From: Eubacteriales Family XIII. Incertae Sedis bacterium
Lineage (GTDB): Bacteria > Bacillota > Clostridia > Peptostreptococcales > Anaerovoracaceae
DNA: 9,149 nucleotides
Assembly: GCA_031263335.1 (NCBI GenBank)
Contig: JAISGB010000010.1
Coordinates: 1 to 9,149 of the forward strand
Direction of reading: 5' to 3'
The position numbers and the translations under genes are program-made. Under the pieces are notes generated by a model that did not search any database, was not told where the DNA came from, and was given only the letters and a program-made list of their open reading frames with translations. Of the stretch, positions 1 to 6,935 are shown piece by piece; position 1 is the stretch's first letter, and every line of letters begins with the position of its first letter.

Positions 1-343
1 ACAGCATATCATCGCCCAAGGAAGCGTCCCGATCCGGCGCGACGGAACCGTCCGCAATGCCGGCTTTGACGTCGGACAGCAACGCGATGATCGTCTCGGC
101 ATTGCCCAAATGATGGGTGTCCATGTGTCGCAGATCCCGCAGACAGTGATCGCTCTCCTTTAAAAGGGTTTCAAGCAATGAAAGGACGCTCGTCCGCCAC
201 GACGCGTATCCCTTGCTGTCCACATACTCCGCGACGCGCCCGTGACGATCGGTCTTGGAATACTTCGTCGGAATGATCTCATCCTCCCCGAAATGAATCA
301 AGCGGTCCATTTCGGTCAACGCCCATCCTTTTTCGTTTCGCAT
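1..343 (-). CDS. Unidentified protein, 5' end only (cut by left edge)
   Basis: The reading frame opens at an ATG (341-343) and stays open for 114 codons to the edge of the window. A GGGAGAG ribosome site lies about nine bases upstream of the ATG, which supports both the frame and the start. I do not recognise the protein with certainty. The visible part is soluble and probably helical, with no signal peptide or membrane segment. It contains the pattern YVDSKGYASWRTSVLSLL (residues 40-57), a run of charged and His residues (64-78), then a helix around NAETIIALLSDVKAGI (81-96). The W-[RK]-T-S-x-L-x-L-L pattern followed by a helix ending near an acidic residue and 'GI..G' reminds me of an N-terminal helical module found in front of effector domains in some uncharacterised, sometimes defence-linked, proteins. 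That is a weak impression from memory, and the informative C-terminal part is missing. The XRE regulator lies 144 bp upstream on the same strand, so the two may be co-transcribed. Confidence 0.6.
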   Translation of the reverse strand, partial: MRNEKGWALTEMDRLIHFGEDEIIPTKYSKTDRHGRVAEYVDSKGYASWRTSVLSLLETLLKESDHCLRDLRHMDTHHLGNAETIIALLSDVKAGIADGSVAPDRDASLGDDML

Positions 344-487
344 TGTCACATCTCTCCCAACGCCGCAAGCGAACCGATCCCACCGAAAGGTAACTGCACA
401 ACGGCCACGCTATGAACTGCGAGCAACGCGAGTCACATCCCAAGTGTTGCGTATTGAATCCGCAATGTCACCGCATCGGCGGGAACC

Positions 488-850
488 CTATTTATCGTTC
501 TGCCGCAACCGCACATTCGTAATGCCGTCCACGGTCGATTTCACGATATAAAGCGCATCCTCCTCGCAATCGTTGAGCATCTTGTCGAGCTCGAACCGCA
601 ATGAGGTTTCCTTCGGTGGTTCGGCGGGATAGAAATACGCGTCCACGGAAATATGGAACAGCGTTATAAGCTTGTAAAACAACTGAAACCCGGGATTGAC
701 ACCGTTGTTCTCGACGGATTTCAGATGATAGGCGGTGATATCCAATTGTTCGGCCAAATATTCTCTTGTCCAACCGCGGTGTTCCCTGGCGCTTTTGATC
801 GCCTCACCGAGCGGTCTAAAATCAAATTGCCGTATGGCCTCTTTGCTCAA
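488..850 (-). CDS. XRE-family helix-turn-helix transcriptional regulator
   Basis: This is a predicted DNA-binding protein of 120 residues. A Cro/CI-type helix-turn-helix spans about residues 14-70: 'LGEAIKSARE' forms the first helix, 'TREYLAEQLDIT' with 'YHLKSVENN' form the turn and recognition helix, and 'PGFQLFYKLITLFHISVDAYF' closes the fold. The C-terminal part (80-120) carries 'LRFELDKMLND', a short helical tail I associate with small single-domain XRE regulators of Clostridia that sit beside accessory genes. The frame is open back to 958, but I chose the TTG at 848-850. It has GGGAGAG six bases upstream, and family members begin just before the 'DF.PLGEAIK' stretch. The alternative TTG at 956-958 has AAGGGA upstream but would add 36 residues that look non-coding in style. 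The target is unknown; self-regulation or control of the following gene (1-343) is a guess from position. Confidence 0.85.
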   Translation of the reverse strand: MSKEAIRQFDFRPLGEAIKSAREHRGWTREYLAEQLDITAYHLKSVENNGVNPGFQLFYKLITLFHISVDAYFYPAEPPKETSLRFELDKMLNDCEEDALYIVKSTVDGITNVRLRQNDK

Positions 851-1159
851 GATTGACTCTCCCTGCGTCAAAAAATAATCATCGGCAGTCCCGCAACGAT
901 TGCGATCTTTCCCGAAAAACGCTCTATTTTGCGGAAACCTTGCCGACAATAAAATCAAATCGCGTCCCTTTCATTCTACAGTTTCAACCATTCACGCGAA
1001 AGGTATTATATTAATCCCTAATGGACTATATGTAAACCCCTTCGACAAGGGGCAACGATCCGGCCGGGAGCGCCGGCCCGCAAACGATCCGCTTCCGCAT
1101 CTTACGTTTCCTACGGCCGGAGTCACGCGTTGACCCCCGCTTCGTAGGCTTGAGACAAT
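851..1159. other. Non-coding stretch between the XRE gene and the cysK terminator
   Basis: I find no convincing gene in these roughly 310 bases. Reading toward the XRE gene there is a TATAAT (1005-1010, - strand), but its best upstream partner is a poorly spaced TTTACA 20 bases away, so it is only a weak promoter candidate. The same AT-rich patch reads TATTAT on the + strand, leaving direction open. Two short hairpins (1037-1052 and 1062-1078) lie next to it. Candidate short frames here lack protein-like composition. Confidence 0.4.
1037..1078. repeat. Two adjacent short hairpins
   Basis: The first inverted repeat is CCCCTT / AAGGGG with a four-base loop (1037-1052). The second is GGCCGG / CCGGCC with a five-base loop (1062-1078). 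On the - strand the first stem is followed by TTTACATAT, a poor U-tract, so it might act as a weak terminator for leftward read-through from cysK. Both stems could equally be structure in an untranslated leader of the XRE gene. Confidence 0.45.
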
Positions 1160-1197
1160 ACAACAAACGCCGGATTCTCCGTAACGGAGATCCGGCG
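1160..1197 (-). terminator. Intrinsic terminator of cysK
   Basis: A strong GC-rich inverted repeat occupies 1168-1182 and 1184-1197: CGCCGGAT-CTCCGT pairs with ACGGAG-AATCCGGCG on the - strand, with one bulged base and a tight loop. It is followed on that strand by TTTGTTGT. It starts 37 bases after the cysK stop codon. The T-rich side faces leftward, which fits termination of cysK rather than of anything on the + strand. Confidence 0.8.
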
Positions 1198-1234
1198 CTT
1201 GAAATTGTTTTTCGAAAGATGTTTGGACGAGGAG

Positions 1235-2164
1235 TTATTCGAACAGGGCGGTGGACAGATAGCGTTCCCCCGTATCCGGCAAGATTGCCACGATGGTCTT
1301 GCCCGCGTTTTCGGGCCGTTTCGCGAGTTCTCCGGCGACCCAAGCCGCAGCGCCCGAGGAGATGCCGATGAGCAAACCTTCCGTCTTGGCGATCTCACGC
1401 CCGGTTTGGAAGGCGTCTTCGCTCTTGGCCGTGATGATCTCATCGTATATTTCGGTGTTCAGCGTATCGGGTACGAATCCCGCGCCGATCCCCTGAATCT
1501 TGTGCGGGCCGGCCTTTCCTTCCGACAGGACGGGCGAATCGAAAGGCTCCACGGCGATGACCTTGATGTTCGGATTCTTGCTTTTGAGATATTCGCCGGC
1601 CCCGCTGATGGTGCCGCCGGTACCGATGCCGGAGACGAAGAAGTCGATCCGCCCGCCGGTGTCCTCCCAGATCTCCGGTCCCGTGGTTTCCCGGTGAATC
1701 CTCGGGTTGGCCGGGTTCACGAATTGTCCGGGGATGAAGGAGTTCGGCGTCTCCGCCGCGAGTTCGTCCGCCTTCGCGATGGCGCCCTTCATGCCCTTCG
1801 CGCCTTCCGTAAGCACGAGTTCCGCGCCCAAGGCCGCGAGCAACTTGCGCCGCTCGACGCTCATCGTTTCCGGCATGGTCAGGATGATCCGATACCCTCT
1901 CGCTGTCGCGACCGCCGCGAGACCGATGCCCGTGTTGCCGCTTGTCGGCTCGATGATCACCGAGCCGGGCTTCAAGTCGCCGTTCTTCTCGGCATCCTCG
2001 ATCATCGCGAGCGCGATTCTGTCTTTGACGCTCCCCGCAGGATTGTAGTATTCCAACTTCCCGATCAGGTTTGCGTTCAAACCCTTGGACTTCGCGTAAT
2101 TATTCAGTTGAAGCAATGGTGTTTTACCGATCAGTTCGGTCAGACTGTTCGCTATCTTTGACAT
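1235..2164 (-). CDS. cysK: Cysteine synthase (O-acetylserine sulfhydrylase)
   Basis: This cytoplasmic enzyme makes L-cysteine from O-acetyl-L-serine and sulfide, using pyridoxal phosphate (PLP). The 309-residue product has the usual family length. Visible landmarks are 'GKTPLL' (13-18), the PLP lysine in 'NPAGSVKDR' (Lys47), the substrate-binding loop 'TSGNTG' (74-79), 'GQFVNPANP' (146-154), the PLP phosphate-binding loop 'GTGGT' (181-185), a 'GISSGAA' segment and a C-terminal '[11 protein letters not shown]'. No catalytic residue is missing. The frame could extend upstream to 2212, but the ATG at 2162-2164 has GGGAGGTGG close upstream and gives the standard N terminus '[16 protein letters not shown]'. 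The gene is monocistronic: its own sigma-A promoter lies at 2237-2265 and a terminator follows it. It diverges from the atp operon, and a metabolic link between the two is not implied. CysK rather than CysM or cystathionine beta-synthase is favoured by overall similarity and by the absence of extra domains. Confidence 0.95.
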   Translation of the reverse strand: MSKIANSLTELIGKTPLLQLNNYAKSKGLNANLIGKLEYYNPAGSVKDRIALAMIEDAEKNGDLKPGSVIIEPTSGNTGIGLAAVATARGYRIILTMPETMSVERRKLLAALGAELVLTEGAKGMKGAIAKADELAAETPNSFIPGQFVNPANPRIHRETTGPEIWEDTGGRIDFFVSGIGTGGTISGAGEYLKSKNPNIKVIAVEPFDSPVLSEGKAGPHKIQGIGAGFVPDTLNTEIYDEIITAKSEDAFQTGREIAKTEGLLIGISSGAAAWVAGELAKRPENAGKTIVAILPDTGERYLSTALFE

Positions 2165-2207
2165 TTCCACCTCCCATAGGTTCGCTCGATCTTCGGCGCC
2201 AACAATA

Positions 2208-2228
2208 ATCATAGATGTCTTATATGAT
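2208..2228. promoter_or_regulatory. Operator-like dyad in the cysK leader
   Basis: ATCATA (2208-2213) and TATGAT (2223-2228) form a 6-bp inverted repeat with a nine-base spacer. It lies just after the expected cysK transcription start and well upstream of the ribosome site. The position would suit a repressor blocking cysK transcription, by analogy with cysteine-responsive repression in other Bacillota. No regulator is identified here, and AT-rich dyads of this size also arise by chance. Confidence 0.25.
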
Positions 2229-2236
2229 ATATATGA

Positions 2237-2265
2237 ATTATATTGCGCCCACCTCCCGTTGTCAA
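2237..2265 (-). promoter_or_regulatory. Sigma-A promoter of cysK
   Basis: On the - strand TTGACA (2260-2265) is followed after exactly 17 bases by TATAAT (2237-2242). Both hexamers are perfect consensus with ideal spacing. Transcription should begin near 2230, leaving a leader of about 65 bases. I see no T-box or S-box type structure in that short leader. Confidence 0.85.
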
Positions 2266-2363
2266 TAGGTTTTTTGAATATTTTTATGACGTTGATCGAA
2301 GGCGATTCCGCGTTGCTTGTCGGGCAAAGCGAAATTGACTAAAAAATAACGATAAATAATGTA

Positions 2364-2392
2364 TTGTCGTGGCAAAAAATTTGCTATATAAT
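2364..2392 (+). promoter_or_regulatory. Sigma-A promoter of the atp operon
   Basis: TTGTCG (2364-2369) and TATAAT (2387-2392) are separated by 17 bases. Transcription would start around 2399, about 34 bases before the atpI-like start codon. A weaker candidate, TTGACT (2335-2340) with TAATGT (2357-2362) and a 16-base spacer, lies just upstream and could be a second start point. The AT-rich tract around both would aid open-complex formation. No other convincing promoter is seen inside the operon. Confidence 0.75.
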
Positions 2393-2432
2393 ATCTTCCA
2401 TACACAAAAAAACAAAAACAGTGGATTTGCGA

Positions 2433-3029
2433 ATGGGTGAGACAGGGATAAGAAATCTGAGGAACCGGGCCGTATTGTACGGTATGGGGATCATGGCGCT
2501 CTGCGGCGTTGTGTCTCTGCCTGTGTTGGGCGTCAACCTTGCCTTCATCGGCGGATTGGTCTTTGGCGCCGCCGTTTCCGCCCTGAACATCGTCCTGTTG
2601 GCGTTTTTTACGGAGCGGTCGCTCTCTCAAGGGAAGCGTTCCGTAGCTGTCTCCGGTTTCGTCTTGCGGATGTTGATCTACGGGATCGCCTTTGTCCTTT
2701 CGCTCACGGCGCCGGGGCGGGCGGCGAGCGTCGGAACCGCCGTCGGCTTTGTGACGACACACGCGGCGCTCTTTTATTTGAACGGCGTCAGACCGTGGAT
2801 ATTGAAAAAGATCCGTTCGATCGCAAGGGGCGCGGACGCGGCGCCGACGGGGGACGCTCCCCCGCTCGAATACATCTACGAGCGCGAGACGCGCGACGCG
2901 GACGGAAAGCGCAGATATATTTTTGTAAAGAGTTTTTCCATGACGAAATATCACGGCGAAAGAACATACGTGACCTACAGACAGTTTAAACGGCTGAAGG
3001 AGATCAGGGGGCGAGAAACGAATGCATGA
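2433..3029 (+). CDS. atpI: AtpI-like ATP synthase accessory membrane protein with long C-terminal tail
   Basis: This is the first gene of the operon. AtpI-family proteins are non-structural membrane proteins thought to help c-ring assembly or ion supply, and they usually have about 120-130 residues. This product has 198. Four hydrophobic segments are visible at about 13-31, 34-58, 72-93 and 98-119, the usual AtpI arrangement; 'FVLRMLIYG' in the third matches the family style. Beyond residue 120 a polar tail of about 79 residues follows: a small-residue linker (131-144), then a charged, Tyr/Arg-rich segment with 'YIYERETRDADGKRRYIFVKS' features and 'TYVTYRQFKRLKEI' near the end. That tail is not part of the usual family fold and should be cytoplasmic. 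The start is the ATG at 2433. A TTG at 2364 is in frame but lies in the -35 box, so it cannot be used from this promoter. The ribosome site is weak (GTGGAT). The stop overlaps the atpB start by eight bases, suggesting translational coupling. The family call rests on topology and position. Confidence 0.8.
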   Translation: MGETGIRNLRNRAVLYGMGIMALCGVVSLPVLGVNLAFIGGLVFGAAVSALNIVLLAFFTERSLSQGKRSVAVSGFVLRMLIYGIAFVLSLTAPGRAASVGTAVGFVTTHAALFYLNGVRPWILKKIRSIARGADAAPTGDAPPLEYIYERETRDADGKRRYIFVKSFSMTKYHGERTYVTYRQFKRLKEIRGRETNA

Positions 3030-3753
3030 CGTGAGCAACATCGGCCCGAGGGTCATCATATGGTTTGACGAAGGCCCGTTTAAAGGGCTGTATATCACGG
3101 AGACGGTGTTCTGGGCGATCATCGTGTCCGTCGGGGTCATCATCTTTACGTTGGTATCCGCAAGGCGTCTGGAACGGGATCCGAAAGGGGCGCAGGGGGT
3201 TGCCGAACTCATCGTGGAATTCACCTATAATATGGTCAGGAATACGATGGGCAAGCATTGTATCGGGTTCGCGCCCTTCATCGGCACGCTGTTCCTGTAC
3301 CTCCTGTTTGCCAACGCCCTCGGGCTGATCGGCTTCCGGCCGGTCACCTCAGACATGAATATGACGTTTGCGTTGTCGATCCTCGTATTCTTCCTGATAC
3401 AGGTGAATTCCATGCGATCCCGCGGGGTCATCGGCTATTTTCGACATTTCTGTGAACCCTATCCGCTCATGCTGCCCATCAAGATCATCGAGGACTTCAC
3501 ATTCCCGATCAGTTTGAGCTTTCGGCTTTTCGGGAATATACTGGCGGGCGTCATCATCATGGCTTTGGTGTTTTCGGGACTCGGCTTCCTGTCCGAATCG
3601 GTGTTGCATCTGCCCATTCCGCTTTTGGAAGCTGTATTCCCATTGCCGCTGAACGCATTCTTCGATATTTTCGAGCCGATCTTGCAGGCTTTCGTATTTT
3701 CCATGTTGACGATGTCTTTCATCGCGAAGGCCATCGCCACGCATGAGCATTGA
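3022..3753 (+). CDS. atpB: ATP synthase Fo subunit a
   Basis: This integral membrane stator subunit provides the two half-channels that carry ions to and from the c-ring. The 243-residue product has the expected multi-pass pattern, with hydrophobic stretches around 27-46, 82-105, 114-130, 160-190 and 205-238. The essential arginine is Arg168 in 'LSFRLFGN', matching Arg210 of E. coli. 'FANALGLIG' with 'TSDMN' (96-113) is a family hallmark, and Gln222 in 'LQAFVF' matches E. coli Gln252. The position matching E. coli Glu219 is Val177 and that matching His245 is Asp215, with Glu218 nearby. The channel therefore uses different polar residues from E. coli, which is not unusual among Bacillota. The start ATG at 3022 lies inside the end of the atpI-like gene, with AGGGGG about ten bases upstream. 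Confidence 0.96.
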   Translation: MHDVSNIGPRVIIWFDEGPFKGLYITETVFWAIIVSVGVIIFTLVSARRLERDPKGAQGVAELIVEFTYNMVRNTMGKHCIGFAPFIGTLFLYLLFANALGLIGFRPVTSDMNMTFALSILVFFLIQVNSMRSRGVIGYFRHFCEPYPLMLPIKIIEDFTFPISLSFRLFGNILAGVIIMALVFSGLGFLSESVLHLPIPLLEAVFPLPLNAFFDIFEPILQAFVFSMLTMSFIAKAIATHEH

Positions 3754-3764
3754 CGGCAGGGAAC

Positions 3765-3779
3765 GGGCGCCGGGCGCCC
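3765..3779. repeat. GC-rich hairpin in the atpB-atpE gap
   Basis: GGGCGCC and GGCGCCC form a perfect 7-bp inverted repeat around a single base, eleven bases after the atpB stop. No T-run follows on the + strand, so it is not a classical terminator. It may protect upstream mRNA ends or slow polymerase. Confidence 0.55.
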
Positions 3780-3811
3780 AAAACAAAGAACGGGCAGGAA
3801 TTGCCAATGTT

Positions 3812-3829
3812 TTTCCGCAGGGGCGGAAA
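3812..3829. repeat. Second hairpin in the atpB-atpE gap
   Basis: TTTCCGC (3812-3818) pairs perfectly with GCGGAAA (3823-3829) around an AGGG loop. It lies about 45 bases upstream of the atpE ribosome site. With the hairpin at 3765-3779 it makes the 134-base gap before atpE structured. A role in raising or isolating atpE expression is possible, because c is needed in many copies per complex. Confidence 0.5.
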
Positions 3830-3887
3830 GAGTTGATAGGAAGATTGCGCGGGTGAAATCGAGCAATCGGATAGGGAGGTTTATGCT

Positions 3888-4154
3888 ATGTCAAATATCA
3901 CACCTGAAGCATTCGTATTGGGATTGTCGGCCATAGGCTCCGCGATCGTCATGTTCGTGGGCTTTGGCGTCGGCCTCGGCCAAGGGCTTGCCACAGGCAA
4001 GGCGGTCGAGAGCATCGCGCGGCAACCGGAGGCGAAGGGCGATATCATGTCCACAATGTTCGCGGGCTTGGCCATGACGGAAACATCCGTCATATTCGCA
4101 CTCATTGTCGCGTTGGTCCTGTTATTCGCAAATCCGTTGGTCGGAAAACTGTAG
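3888..4154 (+). CDS. atpE: ATP synthase Fo subunit c (rotor ring), Na+-type pocket features
   Basis: This 88-residue hairpin membrane protein assembles into the rotor ring and carries the coupling ion. Two membrane helices (about 8-32 and 54-83) flank the polar loop '[10 protein letters not shown]' (44-53), which contacts gamma and epsilon. The ion-binding carboxylate is Glu65, on the second helix. In the sodium-translocating Ilyobacter tartaricus ring the ligands are Gln32, Val63, Glu65 and Ser66, with Thr67 and Tyr70 assisting. This protein has Gln32, Met63, Glu65, Thr66, Ser67 and Phe70 at the same numbers. Gln and hydroxyl ligands are thus present while the Tyr is lost. This supports Na+ coupling or dual Na+/H+ use but does not prove it. 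The start ATG follows GGGAGG by eight bases; an out-of-frame ATG five bases earlier is ignored. Confidence 0.97.
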   Translation: MSNITPEAFVLGLSAIGSAIVMFVGFGVGLGQGLATGKAVESIARQPEAKGDIMSTMFAGLAMTETSVIFALIVALVLLFANPLVGKL

Positions 4155-4163
4155 GGCGAACCT

Positions 4164-4664
4164 ATGCACACTGCACCACTGATAAGCCTCAATTGGACAA
4201 TGTTGATGGTCCTGATCACCTTCGTTGTCCTCTATCTCATTCTCAAGAGGTTCTTTTTCGAGAAGGTCCGAACCTTTATGTTGGCGCGGGAACAGAAGGT
4301 CAAAGACGCCTTCGACAACGCGGACGCGGCCAACCGCGTCGCGGAGGAACGGCTTTCGGAATACAACGCCCGGCTTGCGGACGCGGAACAAGAACGGCGC
4401 GAGATATTGAGACAGGCGAAACAAGAGGGTGACGAGACCGCCAAAGAGATCGTTTCCGACGCGGAGCAACGGGCAAACAAGATGATCACCCAAGCCGAGA
4501 AGGAAATCGCGCGGGAACGGTTGCGCGCCATAGAGGGCATGCGGGAACAGATATCGTTGTTGGCGATCTACGCGGCGGAAAAGATCATCGAGCAGAAGTT
4601 GGACGCCGCCGAGCAACAGGTCATCATAGACGGCGTCATCAAACAGGTGGGCGAGCGAGCGTGA
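4164..4664 (+). CDS. atpF: ATP synthase Fo subunit b (peripheral stalk)
   Basis: Subunit b links the membrane a subunit to the F1 head through a dimeric stalk. The 166-residue product has one N-terminal membrane helix (about 10-28, 'WTMLMVLITFVVLYLIL'), followed by a long charged helix rich in Ala, Glu, Arg and Lys (about 35-150) with the spacing expected of the right-handed b-dimer coiled coil. The 'AAEKIIEQKLD' segment (about 136-147) is typical of the delta-binding end. Length and order are normal. It starts nine bases after atpE, with AGGG eight bases upstream of the ATG. No second b-type gene (b') is present, so the stalk is probably a homodimer. Confidence 0.95.
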   Translation: MHTAPLISLNWTMLMVLITFVVLYLILKRFFFEKVRTFMLAREQKVKDAFDNADAANRVAEERLSEYNARLADAEQERREILRQAKQEGDETAKEIVSDAEQRANKMITQAEKEIARERLRAIEGMREQISLLAIYAAEKIIEQKLDAAEQQVIIDGVIKQVGERA

Positions 4665-4667
4665 AGC

Positions 4668-4733
4668 GACATTTCGTGTTTCGGCAGAGCGCGCGGCGGA
4701 TGAGTCGGGCGTAAGCGGGACAGGAAATGTCCC
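4668..4733. repeat. Inverted repeats with two competing pairings, atpF-atpH gap
   Basis: Within the 112-base gap, GGGACA (4717-4722) pairs with TGTCCC (4728-4733) around a GGAAA loop, and two further pairs are possible across a bulge. The same region can pair differently: GACATTTC (4668-4675) is a perfect 8-bp match to GAAATGTC (4724-4731). The two folds exclude each other. No T-run follows. A role in message stability or atpH translation is possible but unproven. Confidence 0.45.
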
Positions 4734-4776
4734 TCGCCGGATCGCGCCTTTGTTACGCGCCGGCAAGAGGCAGGGT

Positions 4777-5313
4777 ATGGAAAATCTTATGGTCGACGCC
4801 GTATACGGAGAAGGGCTTTTCGAAGCGGCCTCCGATATCGGCAGAATAGGAGAGATCGGAAAGGAACTCGAACGCGTCGAGGCGGCGCTTCGCGAGTTTC
4901 CTCCGTTATTTGAACTGCTCCGGACGCCGACCTTGTCGGTCGAGGATCGGAAGGCCGTGGCCGAAAAGGTCTTTTCGGGTATCGTCTCTCGGGAATTGCT
5001 CAATTTTATCCGCGTCCTGATCGACAAGCGGAGGATCGGGCGGATACGCGACATCGCGCGGGTGTACGGACGGCTGTCCGACGACAGGGAAGGCATCGTA
5101 AAGGGTGATATCCGGTCCGCGGTGGCCCTGACCGAGGATCAGATCGGTCAATTTGAGCGGGAAACGGGGAAGTTGCTGAAGAAACGCGTCAAGTTGCGGA
5201 ACGAGACGGACGCCTCCCTGCTCGGCGGTGTACGCATCTATATCGACGGAAAGCTGATCGACGCCAGCGTACGGGGCCGATTGGACAGCCTGAAGGAGCG
5301 CATCGCGCAATGA
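4777..5313 (+). CDS. atpH: ATP synthase F1 subunit delta
   Basis: Delta (the OSCP homologue) sits on top of the alpha/beta head and joins it to the b stalk. The product has 178 residues, close to the usual 180. The N-terminal six-helix domain spans about residues 5-105 ('DAVYGEGLFEAA', 'LLRTPTLSVEDRKAVAEKVF', 'LLNFIRVLIDKRRIGRI'). The C-terminal domain ends with the conserved 'LLGGVRIYIDGKLIDASVRGRL' type motif (about 147-168). I chose the ATG at 4777, which has AGAGG six bases upstream. An in-frame TTG at 4750 would add nine residues and lacks a comparable site. The gap to atpF is unusually long (112 bases), since these two genes often abut or overlap. Confidence 0.94.
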   Translation: MENLMVDAVYGEGLFEAASDIGRIGEIGKELERVEAALREFPPLFELLRTPTLSVEDRKAVAEKVFSGIVSRELLNFIRVLIDKRRIGRIRDIARVYGRLSDDREGIVKGDIRSAVALTEDQIGQFERETGKLLKKRVKLRNETDASLLGGVRIYIDGKLIDASVRGRLDSLKERIAQ

Positions 5314-5361
5314 AAACAGCGTGGCCGTTGCGTAGTTACATTACCTCGTTTTGCCTGTTTT
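5313..5361. repeat. Spaced inverted repeat in the atpH-atpA gap
   Basis: AAAACAG (5313-5319) and CTGTTTT (5355-5361) form a 7-bp inverted repeat with a loop of 35 bases. The right arm ends just before the atpA ribosome site AAGGGA (5365-5370). The long loop makes stable pairing uncertain, so this is reported mainly because other gaps in the operon also carry dyads. Confidence 0.3.
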
Positions 5362-5374
5362 GAGAAGGGAATAA

Positions 5375-6895
<1,521 letters not shown>

Positions 6896-6935
6896 GATCA
6901 AAGTAAGATCAAAACTACTGAAAGGATAGACAACT

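Noticed and set aside
851..958. Extended N terminus of the XRE regulator from the TTG at 956-958
   Set aside because: The added 36 residues do not resemble the family, and the TTG at 848-850 has a better placed GGGAGAG. Not fully excluded, because AAGGGA precedes the upstream TTG.
900..1133. + strand open frame of 77 codons between the XRE gene and cysK
   Set aside because: It begins inside the region upstream of the XRE gene, lacks a convincing ribosome site, crosses two hairpins and has no protein-like features.
1199..2161. + strand open frame (320 codons) opposite cysK
   Set aside because: CysK motifs on the - strand are complete. This frame is Arg/Asp-rich, has no recognisable domain, and begins within the 3' untranslated part of cysK.
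2364..2432. Upstream TTG start that would lengthen the atpI-like protein by 23 residues
   Set aside because: The TTG is the first part of the -35 box of the operon promoter, so the transcript would not include it, and there is no ribosome site.
3765..3829. Hairpins between atpB and atpE as operon-ending terminators
   Set aside because: No run of T follows either stem on the + strand, and the downstream genes have no other visible promoter.
4122..5096. - strand open frame (324 codons) opposite atpF and atpH
   Set aside because: Serine- and arginine-rich antisense frame crossing two real genes and a gap, with no ribosome site or domain seen.
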